DNA of 64,000 nucleotides from Eubacteriaceae bacterium (GTDB lineage Bacteria > Bacillota > Clostridia > Eubacteriales > Anaerofustaceae), in assembly GCA_009782515.1 (NCBI GenBank), contig WRIY01000001.1:62001-126000 (forward strand), written 5' to 3'. Shown piece by piece: positions 26,232 through 34,759 of this stretch (position 1 is the first letter of the stretch; each line of letters opens with the position of its first letter). The position numbers and the translations under genes were made by a program. Below the pieces are notes generated by a model. It made no database searches, was not told the DNA's origin, and saw only the letters and a program-made list of their open reading frames with translations.

Positions 26232-28480
26232 TTTTTCATGCCCTCCTCTCCGAGCTGCGATGCCGCAAATAGGCGGTAGCCTTCGCACTCTGCCATGAGC
26301 GATTCGTGGCTGCCAATTCCTATCACCCTGCCCTCTTCCAAAACGACTATCTGATCCGCCTCAATGATAGAAGAGAGCCTCTGGGATATGATAATGACAG
26401 TAGCATCAGAGGCAGACTCCTTTACAGCCTGCCTGAGCTTTCGTTCTGTGCTGTAGTCCAAGTTGGAGAAGCAGTCATCAAAGACCAGCACTTTCGGCTT
26501 CTTTGCCAGTGCCCGCGATATGGATATCCTCTGCCTTTGGCCTCCGGAGACTGACAAGCCCCCCTCAGAAACAGCTTCGTCATACTTTGAAGCTTTCTCG
26601 TTGATAAAAGCAGTTGACTGGCTTATAGATGCTGCCATTTGCATATCCTCATCAGGCATGCTGAGGTTTGAAAATTTAATGTTTGTGCGAATGCTCCCGC
26701 TGAAAAGCATGCTTTCCTGGGGAACATACCCTATTTCCTCCCTGAGCTCTTTGAGCGCGAGATTTCGGGCGTCAACCCCTCCCACTTTCACAATGCCTGC
26801 GCTTGGCTCATACAGCCTTGCAATCAGGCCGGCAATAGTGCTCTTTCCGGATCCGGTGCCCCCGACAATAGCCGTTGTCTGCTGTGGCAGAGCCCTAAAC
26901 GATACCTCGCTTAAAGCGTTCCCCTCAGCCCCCGGATACGCAAAGCAAACATTCTCAAATTCAACGATGCCTCTATCGCTGCCAATAAAGCTCTCGGGAA
27001 TAAGCGGGTCGGCGATCTTGCTTTCATGCATTAAAACCTCATCTACCCGCAGCATTGACACCAAAGCCTGCGAGAACTGCGCTGAGAGGTTTGCAAGCAG
27101 CCCGAGCGCTGCAATAACCTGGGTTGCGTATGCAACCAGCGCTATTAGCGCGCCAGCGCGCACAGTGCCGCTTTGGACTTGGTGCGCGCCTATCCATATG
27201 ATTAATGCAATGGATGCATTAAGGGACAAGGCCATTGAAGGCTCCAGTATCCCCATAGTCCGGATGAGGCTGATTCTTGATCCCTTTATCCCATTGGCTG
27301 CCTCAGCCAGGCGCTCTTCCTGCCTGTCTTCCCTTCGAAACGCCCGAATTGAAGAAATCCCCTTTAAGGTTTCCCTGGCGATCCTGTTTAGGCTGTCGAT
27401 GTATTCCTGTATGCGAAAGTATATGGGCGTCGCTGCAAAGAAGGCAGCTACAATCAGAAATAGGACAAAAGCAGCAAATACAACAATAATGCTTGCAAGC
27501 GAAAAATTAATAAACGCAGCATATGCAATTGCCCCGAAACCCAGGATTGGAGCAGTGATAAGCACCCTAAGCGCCATAACAGACGCTGCCTGTATCTGAG
27601 CGACATCAGCGCTTGATCGCGTAATCAGTGTCGCGAGCGAATATGCTCCGGCTTCCTCAGGCGAGAGAGACAGCGCCTTTGCAAACATGTCCCGCCTTAA
27701 ATCCCTGCCGAACGTGCTTGACACTATCGATGCCAAATAGCTTGCTGCCAATGCAGCAGCCATTGCTGCGACAGCAAGCGCTGCCATATACAGAGCGTTG
27801 CGTTTGATATACGCTGACTGGATATCTTCCGCGCTTGCGCCCAGCAGCCTGAGCTCGGCGATAATATACTCTGATGCGCTTTCCGCAAGGGCTGTTTCAT
27901 CCAGCCCGTCAAGCGCTGAGAAGCAGTTAGACTGAAAAGAGCCGTTGCTTTCAGAAAGGAACCTTTGCGGATCAAGCTCTAGAAGCGTTCTGCCGGTAGG
28001 GCTCAAGTTCTCAAAAATTCGCCTCAGGCTTTCATATGCAACACTGCCGGTATTGCCCTCAGCGCATTCGCGTATGTGGAAAGCGTACACGAACGCTTTG
28101 TCTTCACCAGCTTTGCCGCGCACGGCAACTTTGCGCTGAGCTGCACCCGGGCACATCGCGAGCGCGCCCTTCGGCGCTTGGCCGGCCTCGCAGTAGTAAT
28201 ATAGCTCGGATGCTGCGCTTTTTATGTGGGATGGCATATACATTAGAAGGCTGTCAAAGCGCTCAGCTGCCATCACATAGGGGCTCCCGTCTTTGATGCC
28301 CCCCCGGCTAATTCCAATGTTAACTATATTTGCTGAAACAGCAGGAATCGTTAGCTCAAAAACCACCTGCAGCACAATGATGGCAAAAAGGCTGAATACA
28401 GTAGGCCATTGCCGAATAAAATATCTGTATGTCAGGGATACTTGCCTTTTTAAAGACTGAAATTGCTCATTAACCGCCAA
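26219..28480 (-). CDS. ABC exporter subunit, degenerate half of a heterodimer, with large extracellular insertion (pair 1)
   Basis: About 753 residues, some 170 longer than usual. A first membrane helix (about residues 28-50) is followed by about 175 mainly hydrophilic residues before the second (AALAVAAMAAALAASYLAS near 230), so an extra domain between helices 1 and 2 should face outside. The ATPase domain has Walker A GGTGSGKST and signature SVSGGQRQR, but the catalytic Glu is Asp (VFDDCFSNLD) and the switch His is Gln (ISQRLSS). I place the start at TTG 28480, six bases after AGGAGA; a GTG at 28513 has no ribosome binding site. It is translationally coupled to the downstream subunit. Confidence 0.88.
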   Translation of the reverse strand: MAVNEQFQSLKRQVSLTYRYFIRQWPTVFSLFAIIVLQVVFELTIPAVSANIVNIGISRGGIKDGSPYVMAAERFDSLLMYMPSHIKSAASELYYYCEAGQAPKGALAMCPGAAQRKVAVRGKAGEDKAFVYAFHIRECAEGNTGSVAYESLRRIFENLSPTGRTLLELDPQRFLSESNGSFQSNCFSALDGLDETALAESASEYIIAELRLLGASAEDIQSAYIKRNALYMAALAVAAMAAALAASYLASIVSSTFGRDLRRDMFAKALSLSPEEAGAYSLATLITRSSADVAQIQAASVMALRVLITAPILGFGAIAYAAFINFSLASIIVVFAAFVLFLIVAAFFAATPIYFRIQEYIDSLNRIARETLKGISSIRAFRREDRQEERLAEAANGIKGSRISLIRTMGILEPSMALSLNASIALIIWIGAHQVQSGTVRAGALIALVAYATQVIAALGLLANLSAQFSQALVSMLRVDEVLMHESKIADPLIPESFIGSDRGIVEFENVCFAYPGAEGNALSEVSFRALPQQTTAIVGGTGSGKSTIAGLIARLYEPSAGIVKVGGVDARNLALKELREEIGYVPQESMLFSGSIRTNIKFSNLSMPDEDMQMAASISQSTAFINEKASKYDEAVSEGGLSVSGGQRQRISISRALAKKPKVLVFDDCFSNLDYSTERKLRQAVKESASDATVIIISQRLSSIIEADQIVVLEEGRVIGIGSHESLMAECEGYRLFAASQLGEEGMKKWGL

Positions 28481-28703
28481 AACATCTCTCCTGATAAGGA
28501 TGTTGTCTGTCACATTATTATATATAGATTTCCGGTGCTAAGATACATCAAATATCCACAAATAATGATATATACTATCAAAAAAGCAAACAGTTTCATA
28601 GTCAGTTGCAGGAAATGGCAAGAAAGATTTTTCTTATTTTTGGTTTTTAGATATCTGTGCTATAATCGTAATAAATTTTGCGAGAATGGATTGGTGGGGC
28701 CTA

Positions 28704-29348
28704 ATGGCTAAAGGAAGCTGCTTTGTCTGTAGCAGCAGGGTGATGGAAGAAGGCCTGCTGCTCAGCCATTTAAAAAGAAAGCACATTCGCAGCGGTATTG
28801 AAAAATGCTGCTTTATTAAAATATCAAGCACTGACAACCCCAAAGACTACTGGCTATACATAGATATGCCGCTTGACAGCAGGCTTGCAGAACTGGATGA
28901 GTTCTTAAGGCAGATTTGGCTTGAATGCTGCGGCCATATGAGCTCGTTTTATGTTGGCAACACTGAAGTCGGCAAAAAGCGCTTTATTTCGGAGTTCAAC
29001 GTTGGCGAAAGCTTAAGGTATGAATATGACTTCGGCTTAACAACAGAGCTTAAGATCGATTTTATATCCCAAAGCTACAGGCAGCCTTATGAGAGCCCTG
29101 TGCGGCTGCTTGGCCGCAACGAGCCAAAGCTTTATTCTTGCACATGCTGCGGCGCTGACGCTGTTTATGTTTGCAGCGAATGCTTTTGGGATCAGGAAAA
29201 CCCCTTTTATTGCGAAGACTGCGCAAAAGAAGATGCACTGCATGCCGAATTTATGCTGCTCATAGCAAACTCCCCGAGAATGGGCATTTGCGCGTATGGG
29301 GGCAGGCTTGACAAATGGGATGTATCTGCAAAGCGCCATGCAATATAG
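28704..29348 (+). CDS. pRiA4b ORF-3-like (IS1096 passenger-type) protein with Cys clusters
   Basis: About 214 residues. The central part (DYWLYIDMPLDSRLAELDEF, then IWLECCGHMSSFYV and RYEYDFGLTTELKIDF) matches the pRiA4b ORF-3-like family, a fold found in IS1096-type passenger proteins and many stand-alone bacterial genes, function unknown. Added here are an N-terminal CFVCSSR pair and a C-terminal zinc-finger-like set (CTCCGADAVYVCSEC...CEDC), so it probably binds zinc. The ATG at 28704 has GGTGGGG upstream; 28686 is an alternative. It lies just before the IS200-type element, but no evidence shows it belongs to that element. Confidence 0.75.
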   Translation: MAKGSCFVCSSRVMEEGLLLSHLKRKHIRSGIEKCCFIKISSTDNPKDYWLYIDMPLDSRLAELDEFLRQIWLECCGHMSSFYVGNTEVGKKRFISEFNVGESLRYEYDFGLTTELKIDFISQSYRQPYESPVRLLGRNEPKLYSCTCCGADAVYVCSECFWDQENPFYCEDCAKEDALHAEFMLLIANSPRMGICAYGGRLDKWDVSAKRHAI

Positions 29349-29479
29349 CAAGGAGCTAAAATAAAGTTAGATTGCAAAGAATCCCCCGCCTTTTGGTGGC
29401 GGGATGAATCAGCGAGGCCTTGACTACCGCTTTGGGTAACTGTAATATACAGTCAGTCGATTCAGCGAGAGGACTGATT

Positions 29480-29907
29480 ATGCATATGGATCTAGATAGA
29501 AACACCCATTCGGTGTTCATGCTTAATTACCATCTTGTGCTGGCTGTAAAATACAGACGGCAAGCCATCGACGATAAAGTGTCCCAAAGGGCAAAAGAAA
29601 TCTTTGAATACATAGCCCCAAAATATAAAATAACGCTTTTGGAGTGGGAGCATGGCAAAGGCCACATAAACGCTATGTACAAAGCGAACCCCAGATCGGA
29701 AATCAGCAAGTTCATAAATGCTTACAAAAGCGCAAGCAGCCGGCTAGTAAAAAAGGAATATCCTGAAATCCTCACTAAGCTATGGAACGAAGCATTTTGG
29801 AGCAAAGTTTTTGCCTGATTACTGCGGGCGAGGCGCCGTCAAGCATGTTTGAAGACTATATTGAAAGCCAAGGGGATAAACGCAGATTCATCAAATTAAG
29901 CCCTTGA
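29480..29907 (+). pseudogene. tnpA, Y1 (HUH) transposase, frameshifted and with altered HUH motif
   Basis: The first frame (29480-29818) encodes the IS200/IS605 TnpA body: VFMLNYHLVLAVKYRRQAID and EISKFINAYKSASSRLVKKE with LWNEAFWSK. The normal continuation (LITAGEAPSSMFEDYIESQ, containing the catalytic Tyr region) is in another frame from about 29813 to the stop at 29907. The metal-binding HUH motif, usually H-V/I-H, reads GHIN, so its second His is lost. Both changes argue the protein is inactive. GAGAGG precedes the ATG at 29480. Confidence 0.85.
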
Positions 29908-29923
29908 ATTCGGACACTGGCTT

Positions 29924-30030
29924 AAAAACCGTGGGGCACACGGGGTTAGCCCGTTAATACTGGCTGGGTAACCAAAAGCCCCGCCTCCAAGCGAATATCT
30001 CACTGGAGATGAGCGCAGGCGGTGGGAGTA
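29924..30030 (+). ncRNA. Candidate omega-RNA-like right-end structure of the IS200/IS605 relic
   Basis: Three consecutive folds can be drawn: CCGTG-GGGCA-CACGG (29929-29943), GGTTAGCC ... GGC ... TAACC (29944-29973), and the long terminal hairpin (29979-30026). In intact tnpA-tnpB elements this position encodes the guide (omega) RNA, whose 3' end reaches the transposon border. Here tnpB is missing. Expression is not shown; this is a structural inference. Confidence 0.4.
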
Positions 30031-30063
30031 TGCCACCAATGTATACAATAGGAGCGCTTCACA

Positions 30064-30558
30064 ATGGCAACAATCAGAGAATTCACCGCTGAGGATACTC
30101 TTGCGCTGCAAGAAATCTGGAATGGCATTATTAAGGAGGGGAAAGCATTCCCCCAGCTTGAGTATTTGGAAGACAGCGAAGCGTATAGCTTCTTTTCCGG
30201 GCAATCCTACACTGGCGTTGCAGAAGGGGAGGCAGGGGAGGCAATCGGCTTTTACACCCTGCACCCGAATAATGTTGGCAGATGCGGCCACATTGCCAAC
30301 TGCAGCTATGGCGTTTCTCCAAGCCACAGAGGCAATAAAGCAGGCCAGGCATTGGTAGAAGACTCTCTAAGAAAAGCTAAAGAGCTTGGCTTTACCTTAA
30401 TGCAGTTTAATGCTGTTGTTGCAAGCAACCTTCCTGCAATGCATATTTACGAAAAAATAGGCTTTGTAAAGCTTGGCACTATTCCTGGCGGATTCCTCTA
30501 CAGCGACGGCAGATATGTTGACATCATCCTCTACTACTTTGATCTGCAAACGATATAA
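30064..30558 (+). CDS. GNAT family N-acetyltransferase
   Basis: A 164-residue acetyl-CoA-dependent acyltransferase. The N-terminus TIREFTAEDTLALQEIWNGII is the usual first strand and helix. The acetyl-CoA binding region is YGVSPSHRGNKAGQALVEDSL (variant of the Q/R-x-x-G-x-G/A loop), followed by NAVVASNLPAMHIYEKIGF, a standard GNAT motif. It ends with YVDIILYYFDL. The acceptor is unknown; the group resembles PhnO/YhbS-like or L-amino-acid acetyltransferases. AGGAG lies about 8 bp upstream of the ATG, just outside the IS200 right end. Confidence 0.92.
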   Translation: MATIREFTAEDTLALQEIWNGIIKEGKAFPQLEYLEDSEAYSFFSGQSYTGVAEGEAGEAIGFYTLHPNNVGRCGHIANCSYGVSPSHRGNKAGQALVEDSLRKAKELGFTLMQFNAVVASNLPAMHIYEKIGFVKLGTIPGGFLYSDGRYVDIILYYFDLQTI

Positions 30559-31112
30559 TGCTTGGACAGCACGGGCTTGCTTGTATATATGCCATGCATT
30601 AGCGTGATTAGCGCGCATCCCAAGCGCGCCCTTAAAGCAGCCTGGCATTGCTATGAAAGCTATAGCGCTTGGCAGAAACAGCTTTTGTTTATAATACTCT
30701 AACCCCAAGCAATGCATTTTGTTGCATATTTTAAGCTTATTAGAGTTTGTTTTGGGAGCCATTCCCAAATTTATTGGCTGTGATCTATCCCGTAGATCCC
30801 CCAAATCCATAGCAAGGCAATATTTTTGCAGTTTTATTATTTTAGCTATATTGCCATAGCAGGCAATAGCCGGAACACTGAAGCCAGCTATTGGCAATCA
30901 AAACAGGCATATACCTCAGCCAAATTTTATTCGCTTTAGAGCAGCGCTTATTGGCGATCTGCATTCTGTGCGAACCATATATGCAGCTAATAGCGATATG
31001 AATTAGGCTATAAACTTGCCTGGCAAAACAGGAGGAAAGCTATTTTGCTACATTATGCGCGTTTATATAATACGATTTTTGCGACAGGCTTAGCAGCGGG
31101 GCTGTTAAGCCT
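30559..31112. other. 554-bp intergenic region without a recognised gene
   Basis: AT-rich in places, with short imperfect dyads but no convincing terminator, tRNA or riboswitch. The longest reading frame (minus strand, 30397-30897) overlaps the GNAT gene and has neither a ribosome binding site nor family features. Confidence 0.5.
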
Positions 31113-32828
31113 ATGAAGCTTATACTAAGCTATGTCAAGCGCCATCTAGGCATGTATATAGCAGCAGTGTCCTTTTTGGCGCTGGAAACAATCGCAGAGC
31201 TGCTTTTGCCGGCCTTTATGGCAAGCATTGTTGATGTTGGCATCATGGGCAAAGACATCAGCCAAATACTAAGATACGGAGCGATAATGCTCGCAATTGC
31301 ACTCGCTGGCGCAGTAGGCGCTATCATGCGAAATGTCCTTTCCAGCCGCACTTCACAGCTTATCGGCTTTGAGCTCAGGGGAGACATATACAAAAAAGTT
31401 ATGTCGCTCTCATTTGAGAATATCGACAATGTAAAGCCTGCTGCAATCATTACGAGGATAACAAATGATGTTACCCAAATAATCCAATTTAGCCAGGGCA
31501 TAATGCGCATGATCCTTAAGACCCCTATTACATGCATAGGCGCTATAGCCCTTCTTATTATCCAAACCCCCAGACAGTTTCCTGTTATGGCAGCAATACT
31601 GGCAATAAGCAGCTTGCTTATATATTCAAACATGAAGATAGGATACCCCAGATACAGCATTTTGCAGTCGAAGCTGGACAGGCTCAACACTGTATCACGA
31701 GAGTTCCTGGCAAATATCAGGGTAGTGAAGGCATTTAGCGCAGAAGAGATTGAGAGTGCGAAATTCCAGGACGCAGCAGCTGGCCTATCCCAATCAAGCG
31801 TCAGGGCAACCAGGGTGCTTGCAGTGTTTGGCCCCCTTATAAACCTTACAGTAAACTTTGGCATTATCCTGCTTTTATACCTGTCAAGGTCACAAAATGC
31901 GAGCGAGATAGGAAGGCTTATGGCAAGCATTAATTATATGACGCAAGTCCTGTTTTCTCTTGGCAATATCTCGAATATCCTGAACAACGCCGTAAGGGCT
32001 ACTGCAAGCGCGAACCGCATTAAAGAGATCTTTAGTGAAAACCCGGCGCAACAGGACGGAGCCCTTGTTGGCGGGGAGGCCTTTGATGGCACTGTTTCCT
32101 TTGAAAACGCCAGCTTCACATATTCCGGCGCATCACGCCCTGCAGTTGAAAACATTACATTCAGGGCAGAGCAAGGCGAAAGCATCGGCATAATAGGCTC
32201 AACAGGCTCAGGAAAAACTACCCTGGTAAGCCTTGTGCCAAGGTTTTATGATGCAAGCGAAGGCAGAGTTGTCGTAGGCGGCCATGATGCTGCCGAAACG
32301 AACATGGATTTTCTCAGAAGGCATATAGCAATTGTGCCCCAAAAAGCCCTGCTCTTTACCGGCACTATTGAAGAAAACCTGCGCTTTGGCAACCCGAGCG
32401 CAACAGGCGGGGATATTAAAGATGCAGCAATGGCAGCAAGCGCGCACGATTTTATTGAAAGCTTTCCACAAGGCTACAATTCAATGCTTGGCCAGGGCGG
32501 GGTTAACCTATCCGGAGGCCAAAAGCAAAGGCTGTGCATAGCGAGAGCGCTGATTTCGAACCCAAAGATATTAATCCTTGACGACTGCACATCAGCCCTG
32601 GATGCAACAACTGAATCTGTGGTGCTAAATGCTATCCGCTCAGAATCAAAGGAGGCTACAGTGCTTATAATAAGCCAAAGAATCAGCACGGTCATGCGCT
32701 GTGAGAAGATCCTTGTTATGGAGGACGGCTTAATGAAAGGCTTTGGCACCCACTCACAGCTAATGGAAAGCTGCAGCCTCTACCAGGCGATTTATTCTTC
32801 ACAGATAGGAGGCAAAGCATATGTCTGA
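31113..32828 (+). CDS. ABC exporter subunit, degenerate half of a heterodimer (pair 2)
   Basis: A 571-residue fused membrane-ATPase exporter of normal length. Walker A is GSTGSGKTT and the signature is canonical (NLSGGQKQR). Walker B is LILDDCTSALD with Asp in place of the catalytic Glu, and the switch residue is Gln (ISQRIST). This matches the non-catalytic-site half of TM287/288- or BmrCD-type heterodimers. It lacks the extracellular insertion present in the pair 1 counterpart. The start has no strong ribosome binding site. The partner gene follows with an 8-bp overlap. Confidence 0.92.
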   Translation: MKLILSYVKRHLGMYIAAVSFLALETIAELLLPAFMASIVDVGIMGKDISQILRYGAIMLAIALAGAVGAIMRNVLSSRTSQLIGFELRGDIYKKVMSLSFENIDNVKPAAIITRITNDVTQIIQFSQGIMRMILKTPITCIGAIALLIIQTPRQFPVMAAILAISSLLIYSNMKIGYPRYSILQSKLDRLNTVSREFLANIRVVKAFSAEEIESAKFQDAAAGLSQSSVRATRVLAVFGPLINLTVNFGIILLLYLSRSQNASEIGRLMASINYMTQVLFSLGNISNILNNAVRATASANRIKEIFSENPAQQDGALVGGEAFDGTVSFENASFTYSGASRPAVENITFRAEQGESIGIIGSTGSGKTTLVSLVPRFYDASEGRVVVGGHDAAETNMDFLRRHIAIVPQKALLFTGTIEENLRFGNPSATGGDIKDAAMAASAHDFIESFPQGYNSMLGQGGVNLSGGQKQRLCIARALISNPKILILDDCTSALDATTESVVLNAIRSESKEATVLIISQRISTVMRCEKILVMEDGLMKGFGTHSQLMESCSLYQAIYSSQIGGKAYV

Positions 32829-34617
32829 TGGATTGCCTCCCCAAAGAAGGGGCCCGGGATCCTTTGTTAGAAGCGGTGCCAGAGCTGAAAAGCCAAAAGA
32901 CACTGGCAAAACCGTTGCAAGGCTGTGGAAAACAACCTCAGGGGCCAGAAAAGGCTTTGGATGGGTTCTGCTCCTGTCCGTGCTTGCCAGCGCCAGCTCA
33001 ATATTTTCGCCGCTCATAATTGGAAGTGCTGTAAATTCCATTGCCTCCGGCAACCCTATAGCGGCTTTGATTGCAGCTCTTGCAGCTCTTTATGTTTGTG
33101 ATTGGCTGGTGCGCTTTCTCCAAGCGTTTTTTATGGCTGCAATAAGCCAAAAAGTAGTGCTGCGCCTTAGGGAAGCCCTTTTTGGCGCAATGAAAAATCT
33201 CCCTTTGGCATTCTTTGATCTGCACCAGCATGGAGAGCTGATGAGCCGCCTTACGAACGATATCGACTCTGTGAGCACTACCTTGTCTGACTCGCTTGCC
33301 CAGCTAATGGTGTATATGTTTACGATCATTGGCGTACTGGCTATAATGCTGGCATCCAGCCCCTTATTGACAATCGCAAGCGCGATCTCAATCGTATTGG
33401 TCTACTTCCTTACAAAAGCGGTAACCAAGCGCACCCGCTTGCTGTATTCAGATCAGCAAAGGTTTCTTGGCAAGCTCAATGGGCAGATAGAGGAAAGCAT
33501 TTCCGGCATTAATATTGTGAAGGCATTCAGGCGCGAAGAGGACATGTCTGCCGAGTTTGAGGCAATGAACAGCGATTACTGCAAAGCCGCCACTCAAGCG
33601 GCAATAATCTCAGGTTTTTTAATGCCTTTGACAGGCGTTATAAACAACATTGGATACTTGATTATAGCTGTAAGCGCAGGCATTCTTTGCGCCCAGGGAA
33701 GGATAAGCGTAGGGCTTATTTCAAGCTTTCTTCTGTATTCCCGCCAATTCCAGCGGCCATTTGTTGACATAGCCAATATTTACAACAACCTCCAAAGCGC
33801 GGTTGCGGGAGCCGAGCGCGTGTTTGGCATTATTGACGAAGAGCCGGAGCCCATTGACGCGCCAGGCGCAATTGAGCTCAAAAAGCCAAGAGGGGATATA
33901 GAATTTCGAAATATCCACTTCAGCTATGATCCGCTCAGCCCTATTCTCAAAGGCATAAGCCTGAAAGTGCCGGCAGGCACCAGAGTAGCTATAGTAGGGG
34001 AGACTGGTGCCGGCAAAACAACGATTATCAACCTTCTCACGCGTTTTTACGATCTGGGCTCGGGCTCAATAATCCTGGACGGAAACGATCTAAAAAGCTA
34101 CAGCCGAGAGTCTTTGCGAAAGGCATTTGGCATTGTGCTCCAGGACACTTCGCTTTTCGGAGACAGCATCAGGGCCAATATTTCCTATGGCAATCGCGAC
34201 GCATCGCTTGAAGAAATAATAAGCGCTGCAGAGGCTGCTGGCGCGCACGCTTTCATTACGCGCCTTTCTGAGGGCTATGACACTGTTTTGGAACAGGGCG
34301 GCAATGAGCTCAGCCAAGGCGAAAGGCAGCTGATTACGATTGCGAGGGCTGTTTTGGCCCAATCGCCGATACTCATCCTTGATGAGGCAACAAGCTCTGT
34401 TGACACACTCACCGAGCAAAAAATCAGGCAGGCTGTGCTCATGCTCTCAAGCAACAGGACTAGCTTTATGATAGCCCACAGGCTCAGCACCATCAGGGAA
34501 AGCGACATGATAATTGTTATTGCCGACGGCCAAATCGCTGAAATGGGAACCCATGATGAGCTGGTAAGCTTTGGGGGCCGCTACAGCGAAATGTATCAGG
34601 CCCAGTCAGGGGAATAG
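32821..34617 (+). CDS. ABC exporter subunit, canonical half of a heterodimer (pair 2)
   Basis: A 598-residue exporter half. A basic N-terminal extension (about 45 residues, with PPQRRGPG) precedes the six-helix domain. The ATPase domain has Walker A GETGAGKTT, a catalytic LILDEATSSVD and switch His IAHRLSTI, with the altered signature ELSQGERQ, parallel to pair 1. The start ATG (32821) overlaps the partner's stop and has GGAGG seven bases upstream. The complementary defects of the two subunits strongly support an obligate heterodimer with one active nucleotide site. Confidence 0.93.
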   Translation: MSDGLPPQRRGPGSFVRSGARAEKPKDTGKTVARLWKTTSGARKGFGWVLLLSVLASASSIFSPLIIGSAVNSIASGNPIAALIAALAALYVCDWLVRFLQAFFMAAISQKVVLRLREALFGAMKNLPLAFFDLHQHGELMSRLTNDIDSVSTTLSDSLAQLMVYMFTIIGVLAIMLASSPLLTIASAISIVLVYFLTKAVTKRTRLLYSDQQRFLGKLNGQIEESISGINIVKAFRREEDMSAEFEAMNSDYCKAATQAAIISGFLMPLTGVINNIGYLIIAVSAGILCAQGRISVGLISSFLLYSRQFQRPFVDIANIYNNLQSAVAGAERVFGIIDEEPEPIDAPGAIELKKPRGDIEFRNIHFSYDPLSPILKGISLKVPAGTRVAIVGETGAGKTTIINLLTRFYDLGSGSIILDGNDLKSYSRESLRKAFGIVLQDTSLFGDSIRANISYGNRDASLEEIISAAEAAGAHAFITRLSEGYDTVLEQGGNELSQGERQLITIARAVLAQSPILILDEATSSVDTLTEQKIRQAVLMLSSNRTSFMIAHRLSTIRESDMIIVIADGQIAEMGTHDELVSFGGRYSEMYQAQSGE

Positions 34618-34675
34618 CTAAGCGTTTTATATCGCTGCAGTTGCCAGCAATAACGAAAGTGTTTATTCAAGCAGC

Positions 34676-34717
34676 GCTAAAAAAGCATCCTTTCTTACGC
34701 TCTAAAGAAAGGATGCC
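34676..34717 (-). terminator. Terminator of the dienoyl-CoA reductase-like gene
   Basis: A perfect 10-bp stem (GCATCCTTTC 34685-34694, GAAAGGATGC 34707-34716), followed on the minus strand by a T-run. It lies between convergent genes. Confidence 0.8.
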
Positions 34718-34759
34718 AAAGCGATCTCAAGTAAAATATCTGCATTACAGGCTAAGGGC

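Larger units (their letters stand above)
29381..30030 (+). mobile_element. Decayed IS200/IS605-family element lacking tnpB
   Basis: The left end has a GC-rich hairpin (CCCGCC 29385-29390, GGCGGG 29398-29403). The middle is a frameshifted tnpA (29480-29907). The right end (29908-30030) is about 120 bases of strongly structured non-coding DNA closing with a long hairpin: CCCCGCCT near 29980, inner ATCTC-ACTG-GAGAT at 29997-30010, and AGGCGGTGGG at 30017-30026. Subterminal hairpins at both ends and no terminal inverted repeat are the hallmarks of Y1-transposase elements. No tnpB coding sequence is present. Exact ends are approximate. Confidence 0.75.

Noticed and set aside
26463-27599. 378-codon ORF antisense to the pair 1 ABC subunit
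   Set aside because: The coding strand carries all ABC motifs; this frame shows none and has no ribosome binding site.
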